Positions 1 to 8,524 of a DNA stretch of 64,000 nt are shown here, piece by piece. This DNA comes from Thermoleophilia bacterium. Its GTDB lineage: Bacteria; Actinomycetota; Thermoleophilia; Gaiellales; Gaiellaceae. Location: positions 1-64,000 of the forward strand of contig JAICSH010000001.1 of NCBI GenBank assembly GCA_025936995.1. The letters are read 5' to 3'. A model generated the notes under the pieces. The model saw only the letters and a program-made list of their open reading frames with translations. It made no database searches and was not told where the DNA came from. The first letter of the stretch is position 1; every line of letters starts with the position of its first letter. A program made the translations under genes and the position numbers.

Positions 1-108
1 AACGACCGCCTCGAGATCTGGGACCGCGCAGCCTGGAAGCGCGAGCTCGCCGAGGTCGAAGGGAGTGCTGAGGATGTTGCCGAACGTCTTGCAGCCCAGG
101 GAAGCTGA
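1..108 (+). CDS. mraZ: MraZ, C-terminal fragment
   Basis: The open frame enters from outside the window and ends at TGA 106-108. It encodes about 35 residues beginning NDRLEIWDRAAW and ending in AERLAAQGS, which is the typical tail of MraZ: the RLEIWD strand followed by a short amphipathic helix. MraZ is the DNA-binding transcriptional regulator that usually opens the division and cell-wall (dcw) cluster, and here it lies directly before rsmH as expected. Its end overlaps the start of rsmH by about 35 bases, which suggests coupled translation. The N-terminal part, the start and the promoter are outside the window. Confidence 0.85.
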   Translation, partial: NDRLEIWDRAAWKRELAEVEGSAEDVAERLAAQGS

Positions 109-1045
109 CCACGTCCCCGCTCTCGCCGAGGAGGTGCGGGCGGGACTCGCCGTCCGGCCGGGCGAGACCGTCATCGACGCGACCTTCGGGGCGGGCGGGC
201 ACGCCGCGATCCTCGCCGCCGACCTCGGCGGCAAGGGGAAGCTGATCGCGATCGACCGCGATCCGACGGCGCGCACGTACTTCGAGCGGCTCACGAGCCG
301 CATTCCGCTGAACGCCAGGCTCCTGCGCGGCGACTTCGGCGTAGTCCTGCCGCAGCTCGCGGAGAACAGCGTCCGGGCCGACGCGATCCTCCTCGACCTC
401 GGCGTCTCCTCGATGCAGCTCGACCGGCCAGAGCGCGGCTTCTCGTACGCCACGGACGCACCCCTCGACATGCGGATGGACCCGATGCAGGACGTCAGCG
501 CGAGCGACGTGGTCAACACGTGGAGCGAGCGCGATCTCGCGACGATCTTCCGCCGCTACGGCGAGGAGCGGTACGCGAAGCAGATCTCACGGGCCATCGC
601 CCGGCGCCGGCGCGAGCAGCCGTTCGAGCGCTCGGGGGAGCTCGTGGACACGATCAAGGCGGCGATTCCCGCTCCGGCTCGGTTCGGCGAAGGGCATCCC
701 GCGAAACGCGTCTTCCAGGCGCTGCGGATCGCGGTCAATGCCGAGCTCGACTCGCTCGAGAACGCCCTGCCCGCGGCGCTCGGGATGCTGCGGCCGGGCG
801 GGAGGCTCGCCGTCATCTCCTTCCACTCGCTCGAGGACCGGATCGTGAAGCGCTTCCTCCGCGAGCGGGAGCGCGGGTGCACGTGCCCGCCGGACTTCCC
901 CGTCTGCGTGTGCGGCCACGAGCCCGAGCTCCGCGCGGTGCAGCGGCGGCCGATCCGGCCCGGACAGTCCGAGCTCGCAGCGAACCCGCGCTCCGCGTCG
1001 GCCCGGCTCCGGGTCGCGATCAAGACGGTGGCGGAGGCGGCCTGA
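74..1045 (+). CDS. rsmH: 16S rRNA (cytosine1402-N4)-methyltransferase RsmH (MraW)
   Basis: This SAM-dependent enzyme methylates N4 of C1402 in 16S rRNA. The SAM-binding motif DATFGAGGHAAILA lies near residue 40, followed by DLGVSSMQLD, the family segment KRVFQALRIAVN and the C-terminal block SFHSLEDRIVKRFL. About 323 residues is normal length. I chose ATG at 74 because GGGAG at 61-65 sits 8 bases upstream; GTG at 65 in the same frame is possible but has no spaced ribosome site. The gene overlaps mraZ and touches ftsL by one base, the standard dcw order. Confidence 0.95.
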   Translation: MLPNVLQPREADHVPALAEEVRAGLAVRPGETVIDATFGAGGHAAILAADLGGKGKLIAIDRDPTARTYFERLTSRIPLNARLLRGDFGVVLPQLAENSVRADAILLDLGVSSMQLDRPERGFSYATDAPLDMRMDPMQDVSASDVVNTWSERDLATIFRRYGEERYAKQISRAIARRRREQPFERSGELVDTIKAAIPAPARFGEGHPAKRVFQALRIAVNAELDSLENALPAALGMLRPGGRLAVISFHSLEDRIVKRFLRERERGCTCPPDFPVCVCGHEPELRAVQRRPIRPGQSELAANPRSASARLRVAIKTVAEAA

Positions 1046-1452
1046 TGGCCGCGGTCGACTGGTTCGCGCAGGCCGAGGTCGCAGAGCCGGTCCCGGCGCC
1101 TCGCACGAAGCCGAAGCCACGCCGCGCCGGGCAGTGTCCGGCCGCGCCCGTACGCTCGCGGCGCAAGGTAACGCGCCGTCGCGTTCGCGGCCACATCGTC
1201 TGGATGATCCTGTTCGCCTTCCTCCTCTTCGGCGTCGTCGCGGTCAACGTCGCCGTCCTGCAGGCGCACGTGGCCGTCTCGCAGCTCGACCAGGAGCGCG
1301 CGCAGCTGAAGGCGCAGAACCAGGCGCTCGCCTCGCGGCTCTCCGCCGCGAGCGCCGCTCCGCAGGTCGAGGCGGCGGCTCGCCGGCTGGGCCTCGTGCA
1401 GGCGCCGGCCGCGAGCACGTCCTACCTGGATCTCGCGCCGGCCCGTAGGTGA
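1045..1452 (+). CDS. ftsL: FtsL-like septum protein
   Basis: A 135-residue bitopic membrane protein. The N-terminal third is basic and proline-rich (cytoplasmic), a single membrane segment runs from about residue 50 to 72 (WMILFAFLLFGVVAVNVAVL), and the rest is a periplasmic coiled coil rich in Gln, Ala and Leu ending in RRLGLVQAP. This layout and its place between rsmH and the transpeptidase gene identify FtsL, which joins FtsQ/FtsB-type proteins in activating septal synthesis. Primary sequence conservation in this family is low, so the call rests on topology and position. The ATG overlaps the rsmH stop by one base. Confidence 0.85.
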   Translation: MAAVDWFAQAEVAEPVPAPRTKPKPRRAGQCPAAPVRSRRKVTRRRVRGHIVWMILFAFLLFGVVAVNVAVLQAHVAVSQLDQERAQLKAQNQALASRLSAASAAPQVEAAARRLGLVQAPAASTSYLDLAPARR

Positions 1453-3128
1453 GGATGCCGGTCCGCGTCGTCAACTCGCGGCTCCGGCTCCTGCTCCTCG
1501 TCCTCCTCGTCACCTTCGCGGCTCTCGGCGCGCGCGCGGCGTGGATCCAGACCGTTCGCGCCTCCTCGCTCGCCGCGCGGGCGCAGGCGCAGACGAAGTT
1601 CGACCTCGTCCTGCCGGCGGGACGCGGCACGATGTACGACCGGCTCGGCACGCCGCTCGCGATCGGCGAGCAGGCGACCGACGTGATCGCCGACCCGATG
1701 CAGATCTCCGATCCGTTGCACGAGGCCAGGGTCGCGGCGAAGGTGCTCGAGCTTCCCGTCGGTCCGCTGTACAAGGCCCTCTCCGACCGCGGCAGCGGGT
1801 TCGTCTACGTCCAGCGGAAGGCGCCCGCGGGACGGGCGAAGGCGCTCGCGAAGCGGCACCTCACGGGATTCACGTTCCAGGCCGACGAGCTCCGCGTCTA
1901 TCCGCAGGGCACCGTCGCGGCGCCGCTGCTCGGGTACGCGGGCACCGACAACACGGGCCTTGCGGGGCTCGAGCTCGAGCTGAACAAGGAGCTGGCGGGG
2001 ACACCCGGCCGCGCGACCGTCGTGCGGGATGCGCTCGGCCAGGACGTCAACACGACGCAGGAGCGCCCGGCCCACGACGGCCGCGACGTCTTCCTCACCC
2101 TCGACAGCCACATCCAGGCGAATGCCGAGCAGATCCTGCAGCGGACCGTGAGCCAGTGGCACGCGAAGGACGCGACCGCGATCGTCCTCGATCCGCACAC
2201 GGGCGCGATCCTCGCGATGGCCCAGGAGCCGGGCTACAACGCGAACGACTTCCCGACGGCGACGAAACACGCGCTGACCGTCGACCATGCCGTCAACGAC
2301 GTCTTCGAGCCGGGCTCCGTGTTCAAGGTCGTGACCGTCGGCGGCGCGCTGTCGGAGCACAAGGTCACGCCGCAGACGGCGTTCACGCTGCCGTACAAGA
2401 TCCAGGTCGCCGACCGCGTGGTCCACGACGCCGAGTACCGGCCGACCGAGCGCATGACCGTCTCGCAGATCCTCCAGCGCTCCTCGAACGTCGGCGCGAT
2501 CACGATCGCGGAGCGGTATCTCGGCGAGTCCGGCCTGAAGCGGTGGATGGCGCGCTTCGGTTTCGGAGCCAAGACGGGAATCGACTTCCCCGGCGAGAGC
2601 CCCGGCATCCTGCCGTCGTACTGGTCCGGCTCCACGATCGGCAACGTCCCGATCGGCCAGGGCGTCTCGGTCACGTCGATCCAGCTCGCGTCGGTCTACG
2701 CGGCGATCGCGAACGGCGGCGAGTGGGTCCAGCCGCACCTGCTCGACCACGTCCTCGGCGATCCGGCGCCGACGCTGCAACGGCGGAGGATCCTCTCGCC
2801 GGGCGTCGACGAGGAGTTGCGGACGATGCTCAAGGGCGTCGTCTCGGACCAGGGCACGGCGCGGTTCGCCGCCATTCCCGGCTACACCGTCGCGGGGAAG
2901 ACGGGCACTGCGCAAAAGCCGGGACCGCACGGGTACATGCCGGGCGCCTACGTGGCGACGTTCGTCGGGATGGTGCCGGAGCGGGATCCGCGCCTCGTCG
3001 TGATGGTGAGCATCGACGAGCCGCACGGCGGGATCTTCGGCGGCCTCGTCGCGGCACCCGCGTTCGCGCAGATCGCGTCCTTCGACCTCCAGTACCTCGA
3101 GGTCCCGCCCGATCTCAAGATCCGCTAG
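1449..3128 (+). CDS. ftsI: Division-specific penicillin-binding protein FtsI (PBP3 type)
   Basis: Septal peptidoglycan transpeptidase of 559 residues. One N-terminal membrane anchor (residues 10-32) is followed by a pedestal domain and the transpeptidase domain. The three active-site motifs are visible: SVFK (nucleophile Ser near residue 290), SSN near 347 and KTGTAQ near 483. There is no C-terminal PASTA domain, unlike many Gram-positive homologues. GTG at 1449 overlaps the ftsL stop as GTGA; ATG at 1455 is an alternative. The stop codon shares the palindrome CTAG with the stop of the converging transporter gene. Confidence 0.95.
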   Translation: MRMPVRVVNSRLRLLLLVLLVTFAALGARAAWIQTVRASSLAARAQAQTKFDLVLPAGRGTMYDRLGTPLAIGEQATDVIADPMQISDPLHEARVAAKVLELPVGPLYKALSDRGSGFVYVQRKAPAGRAKALAKRHLTGFTFQADELRVYPQGTVAAPLLGYAGTDNTGLAGLELELNKELAGTPGRATVVRDALGQDVNTTQERPAHDGRDVFLTLDSHIQANAEQILQRTVSQWHAKDATAIVLDPHTGAILAMAQEPGYNANDFPTATKHALTVDHAVNDVFEPGSVFKVVTVGGALSEHKVTPQTAFTLPYKIQVADRVVHDAEYRPTERMTVSQILQRSSNVGAITIAERYLGESGLKRWMARFGFGAKTGIDFPGESPGILPSYWSGSTIGNVPIGQGVSVTSIQLASVYAAIANGGEWVQPHLLDHVLGDPAPTLQRRRILSPGVDEELRTMLKGVVSDQGTARFAAIPGYTVAGKTGTAQKPGPHGYMPGAYVATFVGMVPERDPRLVVMVSIDEPHGGIFGGLVAAPAFAQIASFDLQYLEVPPDLKIR

Positions 3129-4303
3129 GCCCGGCTGCGCGCGCGGCGCAGGCTCGCGAGCACGCCGAGCACGATCACGCCGACGCCGGCGCAGAAGCCG
3201 ATCCCGGCCGAGCGGAGCGAGGTGTAGTTGATCGCGACACCGGCGGCGATCACCGGGATCGAGAGGCCGAGGTAGAGGACGACGAAGAAGCTCGACGCGG
3301 TCTCGCCGCGACGCTCCGCCGGTGCGCGCTCGGCGATCGAGGCGAGTCCGCCGCCGACGATGACGCCCTGGCCGAGCCCGCCGACCGCGGCGCTCGCGAA
3401 CAGCGCCTCGATGGAGTCGGCGGCGAGCGCGACCGCGAGCAGTCCGACGCCGCCGACGAGCAGGCCACAGCCGACCTCGAGCGCGTTCGGCAGGCGGACG
3501 ACGAGCGCCTGGCCGGACACCGACATGACGAAGAGCACGAACACGAGCAGGCCGGCGAGGGCCGGGCTGTGCCGGTGGAGGCCGAGGCCGAGAAACTCCG
3601 GGGCGACGGAGCCGAAGATGCCGGAGACGGCGAAGGCGGCGGCTCCTGCGAGCGAGGCGCGAACGAAGATGCCGGCCACCTCGGCCGGGACGCCCAGCCG
3701 CTGGAGCCTGAAGCTCGAGGCTCCCCGGCTCACGGTCTCGGGCGCGAGCAGCAGACCGGCGGTCGCGGCTGCGACGAGGACGAGGTCGACTGCGAACGGG
3801 ATCCGCAGCGGATGGGGCACCCACTGCGCGAGCAGCCCGGAGAGGAGCGTGCCGGTGCCGAGGCCGCCGAGGTTCGCGAACACGGCGATGAAGCTCGCGA
3901 AGCGGCGGCGTCCGTCCGGAGCGAGGTCGATCACGTATGCCGTGGCGGTGCCGGTGAAGATGCCTGCGGACACGCCCGAGACGATGCGCCCGACGTAGAT
4001 CGGCGCGAGCGACCCGGCGAGCAGGAAGAGGATCGCACTCGCCGCGGAGACCACGAGACCGAACAGCAGCACCGGCTTCCGGCCGAGCTGGTCGGACAGG
4101 TTCCCGAAGAGGACGAGCCCGGCGATCACCCCGAAGGCGTAGATCGCGAAGATGACGGTCACGAGCAGCGGCCCGAACGAGTAGCGCTGCTCGAACAGCG
4201 GGTAGAGCGGCGTCGGCAGCGTCGTGCCGACCATGGCGACGAAGAACGCGAGGACCGCCAGAACGAAGGCGGTGAGCGAGCCGGCGTGCCCGTCACCGCG
4301 CAC
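3125..4303 (-). CDS. MFS transporter, drug/sugar efflux type
   Basis: A 392-residue polytopic membrane protein with about 12 hydrophobic segments. The loop between segments 2 and 3 reads FGNLSDQLGRKPVLLFG, matching the major facilitator motif GxLxDrxGrkxxl. The substrate cannot be told from sequence. It is on the strand opposite to the cell-wall genes that enclose it, converges on ftsI with a shared CTAG stop, and diverges from murE with only 16 bases between start codons. The start is GTG at 4303, preceded at 6 bases by CAGAAT, a plausible -10 element for a leaderless transcript. An MFS gene here is unusual for a dcw cluster. Confidence 0.85.
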   Translation of the reverse strand: MRGDGHAGSLTAFVLAVLAFFVAMVGTTLPTPLYPLFEQRYSFGPLLVTVIFAIYAFGVIAGLVLFGNLSDQLGRKPVLLFGLVVSAASAILFLLAGSLAPIYVGRIVSGVSAGIFTGTATAYVIDLAPDGRRRFASFIAVFANLGGLGTGTLLSGLLAQWVPHPLRIPFAVDLVLVAAATAGLLLAPETVSRGASSFRLQRLGVPAEVAGIFVRASLAGAAAFAVSGIFGSVAPEFLGLGLHRHSPALAGLLVFVLFVMSVSGQALVVRLPNALEVGCGLLVGGVGLLAVALAADSIEALFASAAVGGLGQGVIVGGGLASIAERAPAERRGETASSFFVVLYLGLSIPVIAAGVAINYTSLRSAGIGFCAGVGVIVLGVLASLRRARSRA

Positions 4304-4306
4304 GAG

Positions 4307-4315
4307 TACATTCTG
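4307..4315. promoter_or_regulatory. Overlapping divergent -10 elements for murE and the MFS gene
   Basis: On the plus strand TACATT (4307-4312) stands 7 bases before the murE ATG at 4320. On the minus strand CAGAAT (4315-4310) stands 6 bases before the GTG of the transporter at 4303. Both spacings are those expected when transcription starts at or next to the start codon, so both mRNAs may be leaderless. Neither gene has a Shine-Dalgarno sequence. This is inferred from spacing only. Confidence 0.5.
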
Positions 4316-4319
4316 ACGG

Positions 4320-5693
4320 ATGAACGTGGAGCGCCTCGTGGCAGCGCTCGAGCCGGTCGAAGTGCTCGGGCGCCGTGAGGTCGAGGTGCGCGATCTCGCC
4401 TACGACGCCCGCGCCGCCGGTCCGGGCACGGTCTTCTTCGCGGTTCCGGGCGAGCGCGCCGACGGCCACGACTTCGCCGCCGCTGCGGTGGAGCGCGGAG
4501 CGGTCGCGCTCGTCGTCGAGCGCCGGCTCGACCTTCCCGTGCCGCAGCTCGTCGTCCGCGACTCGCGCGCCGCGATGGCGCCGGCGGCCGAAGCCTTCTT
4601 CGGCGAGCCGACGAGGGAGCTGGAGGTCGTCGGCGTCACGGGGACGAGCGGCAAGACGACGACGAGCTTCCTCCTCTTCGCGATCCTCGCCGCCGCCGGC
4701 CGCCGGCCCGGGCTCCTGGGCACCGTCGAGGCCCGCGTGGGGGGAGAGCGCCGCGGCGTCGTGCGGACGACCCCGGAGGCGATCGACCTGCAGCGGCTGT
4801 TCCGCGAGATGCTCGACGCCGGCGACCGCTCCTGCGCGATGGAGGCGTCGTCGCACGCATCCGTCCTCCACCGGCTCGACCGTGTGTGCTTCGCCGCGCT
4901 CGTCTTCACGAATCTCAGCCAGGACCACCTCGACTTCCACGGCGACATGGAGTCGTACTTCGAGGCGAAGCGGCGCCTCTTCCTCGCCGAGCCACGGCCG
5001 ATCGCCGTGGTCAACGTCGGCGACGAGTACGGCCGGCGGCTCGCGCAGGAGCTGCCGGAGGCGATCACGTTCACCGCGGAGGACGCGAGCGCGCTCGACA
5101 GTATCGAGCTGCGGCTCCGTGGGCGCTTCAACGTCGAGAACGCGCTCGGAGCGCTGCACGCCGCGCGGGCGCTCGGCATCGACGACGCTGCGATCCGGCG
5201 CGGGCTCGAGTCTGTCCGGGGAGTTCCGGGCCGGTTCGAGGCCGTCGACGTGGGCCAGCCGTTCCACGTCATCGTCGACTACGCGCACAAGCCAGGCGCA
5301 CTCGAGAACGTGCTGCGCGCGGCGCGCGATCTCTCCGCGGGCAAGCACGTGATCTGCGTCGTGGGCGCAGGCGGCGACCGCGACCGCGGCAAGCGCGCGG
5401 TCATGGGGCGGCTCGCCTCCGAGCTCGCCGACGTCGTGATCGTCACCTCCGACAACCCGCGGAGCGAGGATCCGGAGGCGATCGCGGCCGAGATCGTCTC
5501 CGGCGCGGACGGCAACGCCGAGGTCGAGCTCGACCGTACGGCGGCGATCGCGCGGGCGATCGAGCTCGCGGAGTCCGGCGATGTCGTCCTCATCGCGGGC
5601 AAGGGCGCGGAGCAGGGGCAGGAGTTCGCCGACCGGACCATGCCGTTCGACGATCGAGCGGCGGCGCGGGAAGCGCTGGAGGCCCGGTCCTGA
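4320..5693 (+). CDS. murE: UDP-MurNAc-L-Ala-D-Glu ligase MurE (meso-DAP adding)
   Basis: ATP-dependent cytoplasmic ligase that adds the third residue to the peptidoglycan stem peptide; 457 residues. The ATP-binding loop is GVTGTSGKTTTSFLL (near residue 108), the middle domain has FTNLSQDHLDFHG, and the C-terminal domain carries DNPRSEDP. DNPR is the signature of enzymes that add meso-diaminopimelate rather than lysine, predicting A1-gamma-type peptidoglycan. The carbamylated lysine region is in the segment around ESYFEAKRRLF. It begins a run of co-directional genes after the antisense transporter and probably has its own leaderless promoter. Confidence 0.95.
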   Translation: MNVERLVAALEPVEVLGRREVEVRDLAYDARAAGPGTVFFAVPGERADGHDFAAAAVERGAVALVVERRLDLPVPQLVVRDSRAAMAPAAEAFFGEPTRELEVVGVTGTSGKTTTSFLLFAILAAAGRRPGLLGTVEARVGGERRGVVRTTPEAIDLQRLFREMLDAGDRSCAMEASSHASVLHRLDRVCFAALVFTNLSQDHLDFHGDMESYFEAKRRLFLAEPRPIAVVNVGDEYGRRLAQELPEAITFTAEDASALDSIELRLRGRFNVENALGALHAARALGIDDAAIRRGLESVRGVPGRFEAVDVGQPFHVIVDYAHKPGALENVLRAARDLSAGKHVICVVGAGGDRDRGKRAVMGRLASELADVVIVTSDNPRSEDPEAIAAEIVSGADGNAEVELDRTAAIARAIELAESGDVVLIAGKGAEQGQEFADRTMPFDDRAAAREALEARS

Positions 5694-6925
5694 TCCCGAT
5701 CCCGCTCGCCGAAGTGCGGGCGCTCTCGCTGGGGAGACTCGAGGGCGACGCGGAGTCGGTCACCGGCGTGGACGTCGACTCGCGCCGGATCCGGCCGGGA
5801 GACCTGTTCGTCGCGGTCCAGAGCGGCGAGGCGTTCCTCGACGATGCTCGCCGGCGCGGCGCCGCGGCGACGCTCGTCCCCGACGACGCGCATGCCGCGC
5901 TCGCGGCGCTGGGGAGTGCCGTCCGCGCCCGCAGCGATGCTCGCGTCGTGGCGATCACCGGCTCGGTCGGCAAGACGTCGACGAAGGACATCCTCGCGGC
6001 TCTCCTGCGCCCACGCTTCCGCACCGTTGCGGCGCCCGACGGCTTCAACAACGAGATCGGCCTGCCACTCACGCTCTGCCGGATCGAGCCCGAGACAGAG
6101 GTCGTCGTGACCGAGATGGCGATGCGCGGAGCCGGCCAGATCCGTGATCTCGCACGAGTTGCGCGGCCGCATCTCGGGGTGATCACGGCGATCGCGCCGG
6201 TTCATCTCGAGCAGCTCGGCAGCCTCGAGAACATCGCGCGCGCGAAGGCCGAGCTCCTCGAAGAGCTTCCCGCGGGCGCCGTCGCGGTTCTGCCCGAGGA
6301 CGCCCCCGAGCTTGAGCCGTTCGTACCCGACGGCCTCGACGTGCGCCGCTTCCCTGCGCCGGCGGCGGAGGTCCGCGACGGCCGCACGCACCTCCGGTGG
6401 CACGGCCGCGACGTCGCCTTCGGATTTACGGCGCGGCACCAGGCAGCCAACGCGGCGGCGGCTCTGGCCGCGGCCGAGGCGCTCGGGGTCGACCCGCCGG
6501 ACGAGCCCGTGGAAGTGACCTTCTCCCGCCTGCGCTCGCAGGAGGTGGAGCTGCCCGGTGGCGGCGTGCTGATCAATGACGCGTGGAATGCGAACCCGGT
6601 GGCGATGCGGGCGGCGCTCGCGCACCTCCGCGATCGCGCCGACGGGCGCAGGACCGTCGCGATCCTCGGCGAGATGACGGAGCTCGGTCCGGAGGCCCCC
6701 GGCTACCACCGCGAGATCGCAGGCGAAGCCGAGGGGATCGACGTCGTGCTGGGAGTGGGCGAGCTCGCCCGCGAGTATCGGCCGGACGAGTGGACGCGCA
6801 CCGCGGCGGAGGCGGCTGCGGCCGTGCGCGGGCTCGTTCGCCCGGGAGACGCCGTCCTCGTCAAAGGATCGCGGGTGGTCGGCCTGGAGGCCGTGGTCGA
6901 GGCGCTGCAGGAGCCGCGGCCGTGA
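5690..6925 (+). CDS. murF: UDP-MurNAc-tripeptide--D-Ala-D-Ala ligase MurF
   Basis: Ligase that adds D-Ala-D-Ala to complete the UDP-MurNAc pentapeptide; about 411 residues. Motifs are GSVGKTSTKDILAALL (ATP loop), NNEIGLPLTLCR, AIAPVHLEQLG and DAWNANPVAMRAAL, all typical of MurF. No ATG, GTG or TTG lies near the expected N terminus. The frame runs back through LIPIPLAEVRAL, and CTG at 5690 overlaps the murE stop as CTGA, exactly like the other coupled overlaps here, so I propose a CTG start. The next conventional codon, GTG at 5714, would remove part of the conserved N-terminal strand. The end overlaps mraY. Confidence 0.92.
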   Translation: MIPIPLAEVRALSLGRLEGDAESVTGVDVDSRRIRPGDLFVAVQSGEAFLDDARRRGAAATLVPDDAHAALAALGSAVRARSDARVVAITGSVGKTSTKDILAALLRPRFRTVAAPDGFNNEIGLPLTLCRIEPETEVVVTEMAMRGAGQIRDLARVARPHLGVITAIAPVHLEQLGSLENIARAKAELLEELPAGAVAVLPEDAPELEPFVPDGLDVRRFPAPAAEVRDGRTHLRWHGRDVAFGFTARHQAANAAAALAAAEALGVDPPDEPVEVTFSRLRSQEVELPGGGVLINDAWNANPVAMRAALAHLRDRADGRRTVAILGEMTELGPEAPGYHREIAGEAEGIDVVLGVGELAREYRPDEWTRTAAEAAAAVRGLVRPGDAVLVKGSRVVGLEAVVEALQEPRP

Positions 6926-7929
6926 TCCGCGTCCTCATCGCGGCGGCGGTCGGGCTCGGAGTCTCGATCGTCATGGGGCCCCGGTTCATCGACTTCCTGC
7001 GGCGCAACGAGTTCGGCCAGCAGATTCGTGAGGATGGGCCGGAGCACCACATCGTGAAGCAGGGGACGCCGACGATGGGCGGGCTGATGATCCTGTTCGC
7101 GGCGAGCATCGCCTTTTTTCCGGTCACGCATTTCCGGCTCCAGGCGCTGACCGTCCTGTTCGCCGCGCTCGCATGCGGTGCGATCGGCTTCCTCGACGAC
7201 TTCATCAAGCTCACGCACAGGCGGTCGCTCGGGTTGTCGGGGCGCTGGAAGCTCGTGCTCCTCGCCGGTGTCACGCTGGTGGTCGCGATCGTCGCCCGCC
7301 ACCTCCATCTGAGCACGGACGTCTACATCCCGGTGATCGACGTCACCGTGCCGCTGTCGTACGGCTGGTACGTGTTCCTCTTCCTCGTGATCGGCGGCGC
7401 CGCGAACGGGACGAACCTCGCCGACGGAGTCGACGGTCTCGGCGCGGGGACGGCGATCATCGCGCTGTTCACCTTCATGGCGATGAACGTCGTCTCGTAC
7501 GTCCGGTCCGGACACGTCGGCCACCGCAACCTGACGAAGCTCGATCTCGCCATCGTCGGCGCTGCGCTCATCGGAGCCGCCGTCGGCTTCCTCTGGTTCA
7601 ACGCGTTCCCGGCCGAGGTCTTCATGGGCGACACGGGCTCGATGGCCTTCGGAGGAGCGCTCGCGGGGTTCGCAATCATGATGAAGGTCGAGCTGCTCCT
7701 GCTCCTGATCGGCGGGATCTTCGTGATCGAGGCGCTCTCCGTGATGATCCAGGTCTTCACGTTCAAGTACCTCGGGCGACGCGTCTTCCTCATGGCGCCG
7801 ATCCACCACCACTTCGAGATGAAGGCGTGGTCCGAGACGAAGATCACCGTACGGTTCTGGATCGTCGCCGGGCTGCTGTGCGCGGTCGGCTTCGCGCTCT
7901 ACTACCGCTACTACTTCGGTCAGCGATGA
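6922..7929 (+). CDS. mraY: Phospho-MurNAc-pentapeptide transferase MraY
   Basis: Integral membrane enzyme that moves phospho-MurNAc-pentapeptide onto undecaprenyl phosphate to make lipid I; 335 residues with about ten membrane segments. Conserved pieces include KQGTPTMGG, FLDDFIKL with the catalytic aspartates, NLADGVDGL, FMGDTGSMAFGG and the magnesium/uridine-site histidines APIHHHFEMK. The GTG start overlaps the murF stop (GTGA) and the stop overlaps the next gene (ATGA), so the gene is embedded in a coupled operon. Confidence 0.96.
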   Translation: MIRVLIAAAVGLGVSIVMGPRFIDFLRRNEFGQQIREDGPEHHIVKQGTPTMGGLMILFAASIAFFPVTHFRLQALTVLFAALACGAIGFLDDFIKLTHRRSLGLSGRWKLVLLAGVTLVVAIVARHLHLSTDVYIPVIDVTVPLSYGWYVFLFLVIGGAANGTNLADGVDGLGAGTAIIALFTFMAMNVVSYVRSGHVGHRNLTKLDLAIVGAALIGAAVGFLWFNAFPAEVFMGDTGSMAFGGALAGFAIMMKVELLLLLIGGIFVIEALSVMIQVFTFKYLGRRVFLMAPIHHHFEMKAWSETKITVRFWIVAGLLCAVGFALYYRYYFGQR

Positions 7930-8405
7930 GCTCGGGTCCGACGGAGGTGGAGCTGGCGTTGCTCGACGCGGCTCAGCTGCAGCCGGAGGAGGCTGTGCTC
8001 GTGCTCGGCGGCGGGTCGCTCGCGCTCGGCGCCCACGACCGAGTCGGCGACGGCTGGGTCTACGTCGTCCGGTCCCAGATCGACGAGCTCGAGGAGTTGC
8101 TCTGCGAGGCGCATGCAGTGGGGGCGAGCGGCGTGGCGTACCTCGTCGGCGACACCCCCGTGCTGCCGCTTCCGGACGACGCCGTCGCGGCCGCCGTCGG
8201 GCGGATCGTAACGGACGACGGGGCGCTCGGGGCTGCCGTCGAGGAGCTCGCGCGCGTGCTCTCGGCCGGCGGCCGCGTCTCGCTCGCGGAGCCGGACTCC
8301 GCAGCGGGCGACGAGCTCGCGCGCTTCCTCGAGGCGGCGGGATTCGAGGGCGTGGACGTGGCTCGAGCCGGTGAGCAGGCCGTCGTGAGCGGCCGGCTCC
8401 GCTGA
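7926..8405 (+). CDS. Methyltransferase-fold protein of unknown function in the dcw cluster
   Basis: A 159-residue protein whose pattern resembles the second half of a class I SAM methyltransferase: VLVLGGGSLALG near residue 24, the acidic/proline segment PVLPLPDDAVAAAVG near 78, the helix and turn ELARVLSAGGRVSLAEP near 107, and a final AAGFEGVDV strand. It is shorter than a full methyltransferase and the glycine-rich loop is not canonical, so it may bind SAM weakly or not at all. It overlaps mraY by ATGA and precedes murD after a 125-base gap. No such gene belongs to the classical dcw set; the function is unknown. Confidence 0.75.
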   Translation: MSSGPTEVELALLDAAQLQPEEAVLVLGGGSLALGAHDRVGDGWVYVVRSQIDELEELLCEAHAVGASGVAYLVGDTPVLPLPDDAVAAAVGRIVTDDGALGAAVEELARVLSAGGRVSLAEPDSAAGDELARFLEAAGFEGVDVARAGEQAVVSGRLR

Positions 8406-8502
8406 GGACCCGGGAGCCGGACGGCGAATACGTACCGCATCCTCCACGAAGCCTCCACACCGCTGTCACAACCGCGCGCGTACGCTGACCTCAGGGGACC
8501 TG

Positions 8503-8524
8503 CGCCCCCCATTGGGGGGGAGCG
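8503..8524 (+). promoter_or_regulatory. GC hairpin covering the murD ribosome-binding region
   Basis: CGC plus a C run (8503-8510) can pair with a G run plus GCG (8514-8524) around an ATT loop, with one bulged A. The G-rich arm GGGGGAG is also the only Shine-Dalgarno-like sequence before the murD GTG at 8531. The hairpin could therefore hide the ribosome site, or act as a weak terminator before the TTT that follows. This is the only non-overlapping junction between murE and ftsQ. The 8406-8502 stretch upstream holds no gene; TACGCT at 8481-8486 is a possible -10. Confidence 0.45.

Noticed and set aside
1422-4378. Very long open frames on both strands (800 codons minus, 945 codons plus) over ftsI and the MFS gene
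   Set aside because: They are shadows of GC-rich coding sequence; composition is almost all Arg, Ala, Gly, Asp and no family is recognisable, while the genes in other frames have full motif sets.
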